Source: Bacillota bacterium
GTDB lineage: Bacteria; Bacillota; Clostridia; Oscillospirales; Oscillospiraceae
Reading direction: 5' to 3'
Assembly: GCA_028719885.1 (NCBI GenBank)
Contig: JAQYLT010000040.1
Coordinates: 1 to 36,674, forward strand
DNA length: 36,674 nucleotides
The position numbers and the translations under genes are program-made. How positions within the stretch are numbered: the stretch's first letter is position 1; every line of letters begins with the position of its first letter. Positions 24,523-31,188 of the stretch are shown here, piece after piece. The notes under the pieces were generated by a model. That model saw only the letters and a program-made list of their open reading frames with translations, did not search any database and was not told where the DNA came from.

Positions 24523-25293
24523 ATGGAAATCATTCTGACCGACGAAGGCACCCCGGTGAAGTGCACCGCCTCCGGCCGGGAAGTTCTGGACTTCAACGGC
24601 CAATACCGGGGGCTTTATCCGAGCTGCCGTTTTACCGCCGCGGCACGGTGCAAATCCGGCTACTACCTGGCCGGGCTGGACGACACCGGCCGGGCCCACC
24701 TGTTTTGCTCCGCCACCGGAAGCACCTGGGTGGAGACGGTCATCTCGCCCCAGAGCCACCCGGAGCTACCGGTCCAATGCGGGAAAATCCTGTCCATTCT
24801 GGACTCCCCCACGGATTCCCACCTGTATCTGGTGTGCGAGAACGGCTATGTCGTCACCCTGCCCGGCTGTCCCAAATGCGTAAAAGAGAGCGCCTATCCG
24901 GAGAAATTTCTTTCCGCCGCCATCCACGATTCCACGCTGGAGATCCAGTGTCAGGGCGGCGGGACTGTGTCGGTGCTTCTGGCCGCCCTGCAGCAGCTTC
25001 GCACCAGCTGGAGCTATGCTCTGCCCGCCCTGAAAGCCGGCGCACTGCTCATTGACCTGCGCGGCGAGGACGAGGGCCGGGAGCTGCCCTATGCCGTTCA
25101 CGACTCCATTCAGGGAGCCCTCCTGCGGGTGAAAAAGCTGCCCAAAAACACGCCATTGTTCCTCTTCTGCCATTCCGGCACCCAGGCAGACACCGTAGCG
25201 GAATACGCCCGTCACCTGGGCCATGCGAATACATTCTCCCTGGGCGGCCCAGAGCACTTGCTTGCCAAAAACAACGGCATCTGGCCAATTTGA
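24523..25293 (+). CDS. Unknown N-terminal domain fused to a rhodanese-like domain
   Basis: A 256-residue protein. The last 85 residues resemble a rhodanese: LLIDLRGEDEG, then LFLFCHSGTQADTVAEYARHLG with candidate active Cys216 at the start of the loop, and a final SLGGPEHLL turn. The first 160 residues are beta-rich, with repeats of the type GYYLAGLDDTGRAHLFCS and HLYLVCENGYVVTLPGC that look like propeller blades, and include a CPKC motif (116-119). Rhodaneses transfer sulfur or act as phosphatase-like folds. Signal peptide and membrane segments are absent. The gene is probably cotranscribed with LacI regulator 2 (11-bp gap), but its link to sugar metabolism is unclear. Confidence 0.65.
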   Translation: MEIILTDEGTPVKCTASGREVLDFNGQYRGLYPSCRFTAAARCKSGYYLAGLDDTGRAHLFCSATGSTWVETVISPQSHPELPVQCGKILSILDSPTDSHLYLVCENGYVVTLPGCPKCVKESAYPEKFLSAAIHDSTLEIQCQGGGTVSVLLAALQQLRTSWSYALPALKAGALLIDLRGEDEGRELPYAVHDSIQGALLRVKKLPKNTPLFLFCHSGTQADTVAEYARHLGHANTFSLGGPEHLLAKNNGIWPI

Positions 25294-25321
25294 TTGCATT
25301 TCCATTTGCACCTATTTCCAC

Positions 25322-25417
25322 TTGACTTAGCCGTACGGCTTGATTTATAATGAACTTATCCAAACTTCGCCGAACGGCTTATTTTGTTTCAAGAATTTGA
25401 GAAACAGTTCGTACGGC
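25322..25417 (+). promoter_or_regulatory. hipB promoter with three evenly spaced operator repeats
   Basis: Promoter: TTGACT (25322-25327), 18-bp spacer, TATAAT (25346-25351). Three near-identical sites follow: GCCGTACGGC (25330-25339, inside a 12-bp perfect palindrome in the spacer), GCCGAACGGC (25369-25378) and TTCGTACGGC (25408-25417). Their centres are exactly 39 bp apart. The layout fits cooperative autorepression by the HipB-like protein encoded just downstream. Confidence 0.75.
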
Positions 25418-25434
25418 GTTATCAGGAGGTTCTG

Positions 25435-25647
25435 ATGGCTATTTCTGATCCCACCCAATTCGGCGCGTATCTCAAACAACGCCGTAAGCAGCTTAATTAT
25501 ACGCAATCCTTTCTTTCCGAGGTATCGGGTCTCAGCGTCAGCTTTATTTCTGATGTGGAGAATGGAAAACCAACCGTGGAGCTGGGAAAAGTGCTGCTGC
25601 TTTCCAATCTTCTCGGTCTGGATGTTACGCTGGAGGAACGGGGATGA
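25435..25647 (+). CDS. hipB: HipB-like antitoxin/HTH repressor, orphan
   Basis: A 70-residue XRE-type HTH protein of the HipB group (FGAYLKQRRKQLNYTQSFLSEVSGLSVSFISDVENGKPTVELGKVLLL). HipB normally neutralises the HipA kinase and represses its own operon. The start is ATG 25435 with AGGAGG 6 bases upstream. Its stop overlaps an ATG (ATGA at 25644-25647) as in intact hipBA operons, but hipA is reduced to a stub. The protein and its operator array look functional, so it may now serve only as a repressor. Confidence 0.85.
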   Translation: MAISDPTQFGAYLKQRRKQLNYTQSFLSEVSGLSVSFISDVENGKPTVELGKVLLLSNLLGLDVTLEERG

Positions 25648-25670
25648 AACGAAATGTCCGCAGCTCATAA
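25644..25670 (+). pseudogene. hipA start remnant (8 codons)
   Basis: ATG at 25644, coupled to the hipB stop by ATGA, reads MKRNVRSS and then TAA. Intact HipA proteins begin in a similar way, with a short basic stretch before the N-terminal domain. The toxin body (about 400 codons) is absent; the 60 bp that follow lead to a terminator. Assignment rests on position and gene coupling more than on similarity. Confidence 0.5.
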
Positions 25671-25729
25671 AGCGACCGCAATCATGCAGAGGGTTTTGGA
25701 AACCGGCGGCATCCATAATTTATAATCGA

Positions 25730-25753
25730 AGCCCGGGGCGCGTCCCGGGCTTT
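25730..25753. terminator. Terminator between hipB and the 76-residue gene
   Basis: AGCCCGGG (25730-25737) pairs with CCCGGGCT (25744-25751), then TTTCATATTAT on the + strand. It lies between convergent genes and may work both ways. Confidence 0.75.
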
Positions 25754-25762
25754 CATATTATA

Positions 25763-25993
25763 CTAATCTTCTTCCAGGAAAGCGTCCACGAAGGCATTCT
25801 CCACCTTCTTGTAGCCGCCGACCACGGCATCTTCGATCTTCTGGTAAGCAGATGTGGCCTTTTCTGCCATACCGCCGGTTTTCAGGGAACCATCCTCTTC
25901 AAGGAAAGTATCCACGAATTTGTCCTCGATACCCTTGTAGGCGTTCACAATCTTTTCGCCCAGTTTGCCAGTTTTCAGTTTGTACTCACTCAT
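25763..25993 (-). CDS. Small acidic repeat protein, function unknown
   Basis: A 76-residue protein built from repeats of the pattern Y-K-x-I-E-D-x-F-V-x-x-F-L-E-E-D: one at about 19-34, a central partial copy and one at 61-76. It is amphipathic and probably helical, with no membrane segment. I recognise it as a recurrent Firmicutes small protein without assigned role. The start is ATG 25993 with AGGAGG 8 bases upstream. Its ATG overlaps the stop of the truncated portal gene (ATGA), an accident of the junction or a real coupling. Ends 10 bp before the shared terminator. Confidence 0.7.
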   Translation of the reverse strand: MSEYKLKTGKLGEKIVNAYKGIEDKFVDTFLEEDGSLKTGGMAEKATSAYQKIEDAVVGGYKKVENAFVDAFLEED

Positions 25994-26337
25994 GATAAAA
26001 CCTCCTGTTTGTTTTGTATGTAAAATTTGAGAGTTTCCCGGAAGATAAAGGAACTCATCTCCGGGTTTGGCTCATCGTGGAGCAGCCGATACAGCGGATG
26101 GTCGAAGGCTTTCTCCTTGCCACCGGTATCGGTATACCGATATACATTCAACGGCAGGCTTGCCACCGCTTCGGAAAGAATACGGACGCAGGAGTACACC
26201 GCCGTCATCTGCATGGAGGTGCGTTCATTCACTTGCTTGCCGAAAGCAGAGCCGCCCATGAAGAAGCTGTAGCTGCTGCCAGCGGTCCTGTTTTGGGGTG
26301 CATCCCTTGTGCGGAACAGCCCCTTGAAAATGCCCAT
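25990..26337 (-). pseudogene. Phage portal protein, N-terminal fragment (copy 1)
   Basis: The first about 100 codons match the N-terminus of the full portal gene at 31121-32449 (MGIFKGLFRTRDAPQNRTAGS, TSMQMTAVYSCVRILSEAVASLPLN, FDHPLYRLLHDEPNPEMSSFIFRETL). Similarity stops after ETL; the frame then runs through 14 unrelated residues to TGA at 25990. It lacks most of the portal body and cannot form a portal ring. The junction lies near 26031. Confidence 0.88.
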
Positions 26338-26414
26338 TGACATCACTCCTTCTGAAAAAGGCATAAGAAAAGCGCCTACCGTTTCCGATAGACGCTTTGG
26401 AGACTATGTTGTGT

Positions 26415-26738
26415 TTACAGGAATTTCTTCATCACTCGCATATAGTCGCGTTTCCCGTTAAAAATTGCCATGATTTGAACCGTGTGCGCTTCCTTTTCGT
26501 ACAGGTAAAAGAGGAGGTAATCCTTGTGGGCAAGGAATCGATAGCCGCTGCTTTTCAGCACCCGGTCTCTGGGAATCGCACCGCATTCCGGGAACTGCTC
26601 CAGAATCTTTGTCTTTTCCTGAAGCTCCCTGACAAACCGGATGGCCAGATTCTTATCCTTTGACAGCTCCGCAAGATAGACAGCAATGTCCCGGAGATCT
26701 GTTTTGGCGGTATCCGTAAATACAATTTTACAATTCAT
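26415..26738 (-). CDS. RelE/ParE-type toxin, copy 1
   Basis: A 107-residue toxin of the RelE/ParE superfamily (IVFTDTAKTDLRDIAVYLAEL; PRDRVLKSSGYRFLAHKDYLLFYLY; FNGKRDYMRVMKKFL). RelE-type members cut mRNA on ribosomes; ParE-type members poison gyrase. The sequence does not tell which. The start is coupled to the antitoxin stop by ATGA (26738-26735). It differs from copy 2 at eight positions, including AH versus VY near residue 70. Both copies look intact. Confidence 0.87.
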   Translation of the reverse strand: MNCKIVFTDTAKTDLRDIAVYLAELSKDKNLAIRFVRELQEKTKILEQFPECGAIPRDRVLKSSGYRFLAHKDYLLFYLYEKEAHTVQIMAIFNGKRDYMRVMKKFL

Positions 26739-27031
26739 ACCTCCAGGTTCTCCAATTCACCGAGAATGTCTGCGAAAGCATCATCGGCAGACTGCACTCT
26801 GCCGAGCTTGATATCATCCATCGCCTGTGCCAGATGGGAATACACACTCAGCTTTGCTTCCAGTTCGCTGATATAGTGAAGCTGATCCTGGAAATCCTCA
26901 TGGCTCAGAAGAACAGTATCTTCCTTGCCATTTACGGTAATGGCTACAGGATTCTGTCTGGTAAGGGCAGAAATCTGAGCATAGTTTGTGCGAATATCCT
27001 TTGAAGGACGGATAGAAATGCTTGGACTCAT
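26735..27031 (-). CDS. RelB/Phd-type antitoxin, copy 1
   Basis: A 98-residue antitoxin: N-terminal DNA-binding part of Phd/YefM type (IRTNYAQISALTRQNPVAITVNGKEDTVLLS), then an acidic helical C-terminal tail that would wrap the toxin. Identical to copy 2 except at two of the last five residues (LENLEV versus LESLDV). AGGAGG lies 8 bases before ATG 27031. Confidence 0.87.
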   Translation of the reverse strand: MSPSISIRPSKDIRTNYAQISALTRQNPVAITVNGKEDTVLLSHEDFQDQLHYISELEAKLSVYSHLAQAMDDIKLGRVQSADDAFADILGELENLEV

Positions 27032-27059
27032 AAAAAAACCTCCTGCACTTAGTAGTCAT

Positions 27060-27088
27060 ATTATATTCTAATTATGCCACCATGTCAA
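27060..27088 (-). promoter_or_regulatory. TA promoter, copy 1
   Basis: Perfect consensus on the - strand: TTGACA (27088-27083), 17-bp spacer, TATAAT (27065-27060). The flanking inverted repeat seen in copy 2 (GGTGGT/ACCACC) is degraded here (AGTAGT/GCCACC). From 27098 to 27252 no gene was found. Confidence 0.85.
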
Positions 27089-27252
27089 CGGGGATATGAA
27101 AATGGGTAAGCGTAATGCCTAATCATATAAATAAAGCGCTCCGGTCGTTGTAGACCTAAGTTCTCGAAAAAGGGGACGACAGTAAAGCCCATGCTTTTTG
27201 ATTCTACACCATTTGTATACCGCCCTAGCCTGCACAATTTCGTTTAGTGTTT

Positions 27253-27798
27253 TCATAATAACCATGCGCTGTTGGAGCCGTAGTAGTAGAAGTATCCATC
27301 GCCCATGTAGACGTAGCTGCTGCGGTACCAGCCCTCAAAGACCAACTCCGGCTTGCCGTCCACCAAGGTATAGAGGGCGTTGGTCATTCCGTTGCGTCCT
27401 CCTACCGCCAGCTCCGGGATACCGTCGCCGCTGAGGTCTTCTATCAGATAGCCCATCTCATACACGGCATTGTCCCCCGCGGCCCGGGCGGTCTCCAAAA
27501 CACCCATTTCACCGGGCTTATCACTGTCCTGACCGAAGGGGTCGGACACCAGGGTGCGGAATCGCTCCACCAGCTCGCTGTAGGCTAGGTCGGGGTCGTT
27601 GGCCGGCTCCGATGTCTGCTCCGGGTCTTTCGTGCCCACCGACTTTTTGTCTCCCTGTTCCGGAATCTGTTGATCTGCTCCAGAAGCAGGGGACGATTCC
27701 CCGCCGCTTGGCGAACTGTTGACCGCTGGCTGTCCACCGCAGGCAGTCATGGTCGCCACCACCAAAATACTCAAGAAAAAAGCAATATATTGTTTCAT
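27253..27798 (-). pseudogene. Lipoprotein, probably truncated at the 3' end
   Basis: A 181-residue frame with a lipoprotein signal (FFLSILVVATMTACGG, lipobox Cys about residue 20), a low-complexity Ser/Pro/Gly/Glu linker, and a domain with EDLSGDGIPELAVGG, the calcium-type D-x-D-x-D loop common in secreted FG-GAP-like or dockerin-like proteins. It ends abruptly inside a beta-rich stretch (YFYYYGSNSAWLL) next to the repeat boundary, so I infer that the 3' end was lost in the rearrangement. GGGAG lies 5-6 bases before ATG 27798. Function unknown. Confidence 0.6.
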
Positions 27799-27894
27799 AT
27801 TCTCTCCCTACTTGGTTCTTTTCCGCATTTTGCCGGTCGATTTGACCGTGTGGTTCGTTTTATCGGCTCTCCCACACGGTAAGGAGAGTCTCCG

Positions 27895-28464
27895 CTATGC
27901 CCACGGGTCGGAAGCCTTAGGAGTGCGTACGCCGGTGAGCAGATACTGTTCCCACAAAAACCACTTGCCGTCGCTGCCCCGCTGACGGAGCTTGATAGGG
28001 CGGGGATTGTCCGCACCGCCGCAGGGAATGAACAGCTTCCTATATCCTGCTTCATCATCGGATACATGATTGCTCTCGATGATGATCGTGTACGGTGTAG
28101 TCGGGGTGTAATGATTGTCCGGCGTAGAGCCGACAAAATAGGTGAACGGCAGATAGGTTTTGCCGTCACGGAAACGGTCATTGAGGAAGGATATCTCCTG
28201 TCCGTTCAGGGGACGGGGACCGCGCAGCCAGTTTAACATCTCGGTACCGATATTCTTATCTGCGGCATAGGCGCAGAGCGCCAGCACTGTCAGCGCCGCC
28301 GTTTTGAACGGCGTGTCGAGACTAGCTTCGGGGAGCGCCTGCAGCTCGGCAAGGCTTTCCGGCAGGGCGGCAAAGGTAAAGGTCTCCCGCTTACTGCCCG
28401 CCGACTGGACGGCGGTGTTTGCCGCCTGCTGTGCCGTGTTCTTCAGCTTGTAAAAAATGCTCAT
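27895..28464 (-). CDS. DUF6935-like protein
   Basis: A 189-residue cytoplasmic protein that I match from memory to the DUF6935 type: short helical N-terminus (FYKLKNTAQQAANTAV), LPESLAELQALPEASLDTPFKTAALTVLALCAYA, then YTIIIESN, ADNPRPIKLRQRG and KWFLWEQYLL. No catalytic motif is known to me. The start is ATG 28464 behind GAGGGTGA. The gene shares its strand with the ADP-ribosylglycohydrolase and VWA fragment, but a terminator separates them. An inverted repeat, ACCGTGTGG/CCACACGGT (27845-27880), follows. Confidence 0.65.
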   Translation of the reverse strand: MSIFYKLKNTAQQAANTAVQSAGSKRETFTFAALPESLAELQALPEASLDTPFKTAALTVLALCAYAADKNIGTEMLNWLRGPRPLNGQEISFLNDRFRDGKTYLPFTYFVGSTPDNHYTPTTPYTIIIESNHVSDDEAGYRKLFIPCGGADNPRPIKLRQRGSDGKWFLWEQYLLTGVRTPKASDPWA

Positions 28465-28540
28465 ATTCAATCACCCTCAGAATGTTTTGTTTGTCCTTAT
28501 TTTAATATATCCACCAGGTGACAAGATTGCAACAAAAATT

Positions 28541-28569
28541 CGCACACACTCACCAAATAAATGTGTGCG
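28541..28569 (-). other. Hairpin upstream of the DUF6935-like gene
   Basis: CGCACACA (28541-28548) pairs with TGTGTGCG (28562-28569), followed on the - strand by AATTTTTG. It could stop read-through into the DUF6935-like gene. The 440-bp gap 28471-28908 also holds an 8-bp stem TTGTGTCA/TGACACAA (28645-28666); I see no gene in it. Confidence 0.5.
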
Positions 28570-28834
28570 ATAGGATAATAGCAACCAGAGCGAACGTTCT
28601 GATCGTGCAGTCCGTTACCCCCAGGTAGGCGGAGCTAACACTATTTGTGTCAGCCAAGTGACACAACCCGTCCCCGTTGGAAAGCGATGAAACCAGTACA
28701 ATTTGCATGAAAGAAAACCCTAAACATGAATCTTGCTACGAAAATAAGTCGTAGCGTGAACCTTGACAAACAGGTTTCCAACGCCTCATCAATTTCTCAC
28801 TGTTCCCACCTCCATCTGTATTTTAGCATAAAGA

Positions 28835-28874
28835 AAAGGCAGACAACATGGTGGTTTTCCATGTGTCTACCTTT
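28835..28874 (-). terminator. Terminator of the ADP-ribosylglycohydrolase gene
   Basis: Stem AAAGGTAGACACATGG with CCATGTTGTCTGCCTTT (one bulge and one mismatch), then TTCTTTATG on the - strand, 35 bp after the stop at 28909. Confidence 0.75.
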
Positions 28875-28908
28875 ATCTTACATCTTCACTAGGCCGGTGG
28901 TTGTGTTT

Positions 28909-29709
28909 TTATGAATGTAGCGTTTCCTCAAACCGCCGCAGAACCTTCCGCAAATCCTCCGGCAGACGCTCCCGGCACTGCTTCTTCAGTTCCTCCGGGA
29001 CGCCGTAGAAGCCTTCGGCGATGGAACCGGCGATGCAGGTAAGGGTATCGCAGTCGCCGCCCAGGGAAACGGCGGTGCGAATCACATCTTCAAAACTCTC
29101 TCCCTCCAGAAACGCGGTGATAGCTTCCGGGACGGTTTCCTGACAGCTTTCCACATGGCGGTAGGCTGGGCGGATTTCGTCACAGGTGCGGCTCAGGTTG
29201 TAATGGAAAGTTTCCTCGATGTAGGCTTTGATTTCCGACTTGGTGCTGTCGGTGCGGGCAAGGTAAATGGCGCTGGCAGTGGCTTCCGCACCCTTGATGC
29301 CCTCGGGGTGGTTGTGGGTGACTTCCGCAGACAGTCGGGCCATGTGCCGGACGGTTTGAAGATCGTCAAACAGCCACGCAGCCGAAGATACCCGCATGGC
29401 AGAGCCGTTGCCGTAGCTGCCGTAGGGCTGGGGGTTGGGGTCTTTCAGCCACCGCCGGAACATTCCGCCGTAGCCGGCGTAAGGGTATTTCCGTCCATAG
29501 GTCTGCATAGAGCGGACAAGAAAGCGGCGAATCTCGACCTCCGACGCTTCGGGCGGCAGCGAAAGGAAGGCATCCGCCACCGCAAGGGTCATTACGCTGT
29601 CGTCGGTAAATTTTGAATTGCGGGAAAACAGTGGGAAATCCTTCGTCTTGTATCCCTGGTCAAATTCATAGGGGCTTCCAATGATGTCGCCCAAAATTGC
29701 TCCGTACAT
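28909..29709 (-). CDS. ADP-ribosylglycohydrolase, catalytic residues intact
   Basis: A 266-residue DraG/ARH-family hydrolase that removes ADP-ribose from proteins or related conjugates using two Mg ions. N-terminal AILGDIIGSPYEF, then the metal motif TDDSVM (35-40) and the C-terminal GGDCDT motif (217-222) are all present, unlike the gene at 2074-3177. The start is ATG 29709, behind GAGGAAGAG, overlapping by one base the stop of the VWA fragment. VWA genes of this type often lie next to such hydrolases in Firmicutes, perhaps in a stress or defence context; that link is inference. Confidence 0.88.
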   Translation of the reverse strand: MYGAILGDIIGSPYEFDQGYKTKDFPLFSRNSKFTDDSVMTLAVADAFLSLPPEASEVEIRRFLVRSMQTYGRKYPYAGYGGMFRRWLKDPNPQPYGSYGNGSAMRVSSAAWLFDDLQTVRHMARLSAEVTHNHPEGIKGAEATASAIYLARTDSTKSEIKAYIEETFHYNLSRTCDEIRPAYRHVESCQETVPEAITAFLEGESFEDVIRTAVSLGGDCDTLTCIAGSIAEGFYGVPEELKKQCRERLPEDLRKVLRRFEETLHS

Positions 29710-30224
29710 TATCTCTTCCTCCCTTTGAAGTCCGCGTCGATTCTCTGCTTCCAGTTTGCTTTCAGCGGGGCGGCGCGGCGCACCTGACACACCGCCTCGC
29801 AGACGGATTCGTAGACCGCTTCCGTGCCAATGCTGTCGGCGTGGTAGTCGGCGGCGCAGTCCGCCCGGATGCCGAACCGGGCAGCTTCCCGGGCTGCGTC
29901 GATGTTGGCTCCCAGGAACAGGAACTCCCAGCCATATTTCTCCCGCTGCCGTTCGATCATGGATTTGACTTTGTCGTAAGTATAGCGGCGGCTGGCGTTC
30001 TCCAGCCCATCGGTGGTGATGACGAACAGGGTCTTTTCAGGACGATCTTCCTCCCGGGCGTACTTGTGGACATTGCCGATGTGGTGGATGGCGCCGCCCA
30101 CGGCATCCAGCAGGGCGGTGCAGCCACGGACGTAGTATTCCTTTTCCGTCAGAGCGGGCACCCTGTCCAGAGGCACCCGGTCGTGGATCACTTCCGTTTC
30201 GTTGTCAAACAGCACCGTGGAGAT
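29709..30224 (-). pseudogene. VWA-domain protein, N-terminus lost at phage junction
   Basis: From about ISTVLFDNETEV onward this frame reads like the latter part of a von Willebrand A domain (VRGCTALLDAVGGAIHHIG, KTLFVITTDGLENASRR, WEFLFLGANIDA). The N-terminal MIDAS DxSxS segment is missing: upstream of 30224 the DNA is phage capsid sequence read in another frame. A threonine (GCTALLD) and aspartate (TTDG) that normally help MIDAS remain. There is no native start, so it is probably silent, although it still leads into the hydrolase gene with a 1-base overlap. Confidence 0.8.
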
Positions 30225-30411
30225 CCATTGCCTCCTGCCGCTCCAGCCGGGAAATCTCACGGCCCAGGTCATTGATCTCCTGCTCCATCTTGGCGTAGGT
30301 GGCATCGTCCTCGGCGGACAGGGTGCCGTTCTCTCTGCGGTGGGTTTCCAGGAAAGCCTTGGTGCCTTCCCACAGCTTGGCGCGCTTAGAACGCAGTTCG
30401 TTGATGGTCAT
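30205..30411 (-). pseudogene. HK97-type major capsid protein, N-terminal stub
   Basis: A 68-residue frame whose first 63 residues are the charged coiled-coil delta domain seen at the start of HK97-type capsid precursors (INELRSKRAKLWEGTKAFLE, INDLGREISRLERQEAMD). It then enters VWA-gene DNA and stops after five residues. The capsid fold itself is gone. GGAGG precedes ATG 30411, 15 bp after the protease stop, the usual gene order. Confidence 0.85.
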
Positions 30412-30426
30412 ATATATTCCTCCATT

Positions 30427-31188
30427 TCAGTATTTCAAAAGGTTAAGGCGCTCCATCAGTTCATTGACGGAACGCCCGGTGGATATTTCCGGCTTTGCCG
30501 GAGGGGTGTGTTTTGCGGTGGGTTCAGGTTGTGCAGGGGACTTGGGCTTTGCCTTGGCGGTGATTTTATTCACCAGCGTCTGCTGGACTGCCTTACCAGA
30601 GAAAGCGTAAGCGGGAATCTCCGCTGTCAGCTTTTCATCCTTGAGGGTATCGTCCGCAAAGCCCAGCTCAATGGCTTTGTTGGCGTTCATCCAGGTTTCC
30701 TCATCCATGAGATGGGATAGCTTGGTGCGGGACAGGCCCGTGCGGATTTCATAGGCGTTGATAATGCTTTCCTTCACCTCGTTCAGCATATCAATGGCCT
30801 TCTGCATATCCTCATGGTCGCCAAAAGCCATGGTAGCGGGGTTGTGGATCATCATGAGTGCGGTGGGAGCCATCAGCACCTTGGTACCGGCCATGGCGAT
30901 CACGGAGGCTGCGGATGCCGCCAACCCATCGATTTTCACCGTGACCTTGCCCTTGTAATCCATGAGCATGGAGTAAATCTGACTGGCTGCAACGCAATCC
31001 CCGCCAGGGGAATTGATCCAGATGGTGATGTCCCCGGTACCGGCATTCAGTTCATCCCGGAACATTTTTGGGGTCACATCGTCATCGAACCAGGATTCCT
31101 CGGCAATGGTGCCGTAGAGTTCAAGGACCCGCTCGGCTACTTCGCCGTCTGTCTGATTTTTCCACGCCCAGAACTTCTTGTTCTTCAT
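30427..31188 (-). CDS. Phage prohead protease, ClpP-type
   Basis: A 253-residue ClpP-fold serine protease. INSPGGD (58-64), the nucleophile Ser92 in GLAASAASV and His115 in MIHNPATM are present. In HK97-type phages it matures the capsid, cutting off the delta domain encoded next door. The tail after residue 200 is rich in Pro, Lys and Ala and ends with a short helix. The start is ATG 31188 with AGGAGG 7 bases upstream; the frame extending to 31419 overlaps the portal gene and is not used. It overlaps the portal 3' end by 68 bp. Intact, but its target is lost. Confidence 0.88.
   Translation of the reverse strand: MKNKKFWAWKNQTDGEVAERVLELYGTIAEESWFDDDVTPKMFRDELNAGTGDITIWINSPGGDCVAASQIYSMLMDYKGKVTVKIDGLAASAASVIAMAGTKVLMAPTALMMIHNPATMAFGDHEDMQKAIDMLNEVKESIINAYEIRTGLSRTKLSHLMDEETWMNANKAIELGFADDTLKDEKLTAEIPAYAFSGKAVQQTLVNKITAKAKPKSPAQPEPTAKHTPPAKPEISTGRSVNELMERLNLLKY

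Larger units (their letters stand above)
26031..27097. repeat. Direct repeat, copy 1 (TA module + portal 5' end)
   Basis: About 1.07 kb, similar throughout to 32143-33212 in the same orientation. It covers the TA promoter, antitoxin, toxin and portal 5' end. Antitoxins differ at 2 of 98 residues, toxins at 8 of 107. Boundaries are set where the aligned bases stop matching. Confidence 0.88.

Noticed and set aside
25435..25670. Working hipBA toxin-antitoxin pair
   Set aside because: hipA ends after 8 codons, and no HipA kinase motif is found up to the terminator at 25730.
27098..27252. Second terminase remnant beside TA copy 1, suggested by a 13-base match (GTAAAGCCCATGC) to the terminase fragment
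   Set aside because: The match is too short and the bases around it do not align, so it was not annotated.
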